DNA of 64,000 nt from Dendrophyllia cribrosa. Lineage: Eukaryota; Cnidaria; Anthozoa; Scleractinia; Dendrophylliidae. This document shows, piece by piece, positions 63,484-64,000 of the stretch. Position numbers and translations under genes: made by a program. The notes under the pieces are model-generated. The model was not told the DNA's origin. It was given only the letters and a program-made list of their open reading frames with translations, and did no database searches. Every line of letters starts with the position of its first letter. Position 1 is the stretch's first letter. The DNA lies in contig JAJLRJ010000009.1 of the NCBI GenBank assembly GCA_024195265.1, forward strand, positions 14,150,291 to 14,214,290, given 5' to 3'.

Positions 63484-64000
63484 CAAGTCACGTGTACCAG
63501 ATCGCAAACCAGTAGAATGTGGGCTCAGATTTATGGACGGAGTAATGGCGGACGGATTTTATGTGATTTTTGTGGGTTTTCGGCCAGCTATTTCTGGGTT
63601 GTGTAAGAATATATCAACATAATTTATAGCAATTCGCATTTGTCTAAACCTATTAGATACATTTTCGTTAAAAAAGCGGAAAAGAAATACAAAAATTTTC
63701 GTCGTAGTGGCACTTTAAGTTCATAACTTCTACACAAGAAAATCAAATGATCTACACCCAAATTTGGTATTTACTCCACAAGAAATATAGCAATTAGTAT
63801 ATGGAATGTAATTCCAAATGAAATTATGCATTCTGTTTCCATTAATGTCATTAATGTATTTAAAAGATATGAAAAAATATTTCTTTTGCAGTGATATATC
63901 CTTGTATACAGCTATTTCAATTAACGTTGTCGGATGGTAATTGGGCATTGGCATGTAGGCATACGGAACACAATGCAATGCTTTGCTTGAGTGACCCCCA
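63484..64000. other. No gene seen
   Basis: AT-rich; nothing recognised. Confidence 0.5.

Overview
The window is animal nuclear DNA, most likely from an anthozoan cnidarian such as a stony coral. The evidence is spliced genes with GT/AG introns, many short inverted-repeat elements, G/C homopolymer runs, frequent ACATGTACATGT-like words, and the types of genes and transposons. No database search was possible; family names come from motifs read in the sequence.

Host genes. (1) A spliced minus-strand C2H2 zinc-finger transcription factor at 121-6247, leaving the window on the left. (2) Two paralogous three-exon minus-strand genes for small Cys-rich MORN-type proteins, at 14323-15917 and 23219-28288. 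I resolved both completely; they share intron positions and phases. (3) Two convergent BTB-BACK-PHR type genes, 35978-37333 (+) and 40399-41991 (-), the second with a nucleoporin-like FG tail. (4) A type I membrane protein with PPxY tail motifs at 60807-61598 (+).

Main feature: 43591-60603 is a 17,013-bp Polinton/Maverick (adintovirus-like) DNA virus provirus. It has AG...CT termini, about 220-250 bp terminal inverted repeats and a perfect 6-bp target duplication (GATTAT). It carries a VLTF3-like late transcription factor, a two-TM protein, a fibre-like protein, an A32/FtsK-type packaging ATPase, a PPxY structural protein, a penton-like protein, a small basic protein, the double-jelly-roll major capsid protein, a pVI-like protein, an adenain-type protease, a Zn-ribbon, a phospholipase A2 domain, a chromodomain integrase, two small proteins and protein-primed type DNA polymerase B. 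Morphogenesis genes occupy the left and centre, with integration and replication genes on the right. Several genes carry frameshifts (mostly at homopolymers) and the integrase has an in-frame TGA, so this copy looks decayed or partly mis-assembled. Two classes of upstream motif separate structural genes from replication genes. Each terminus also holds a 73-bp palindrome.

Other mobile DNA. A Penelope-like retroelement remnant with a GIY-YIG domain contains an in-frame expansion of 24 copies of a 54/60-bp unit (18023-19338). A non-LTR reverse transcriptase pseudogene lies at about 61981-62403. There are tRNA-derived SINEs, one split by a nest of three inverted-repeat elements (33554-35547). There are also many MITEs with readable target duplications of 3 bp TTA/TAA, 8 bp or 9 bp, including three members of a TAGCCTGCG...CGCAGGCTA family. 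The rest is intergenic or intronic sequence in which I see no gene.
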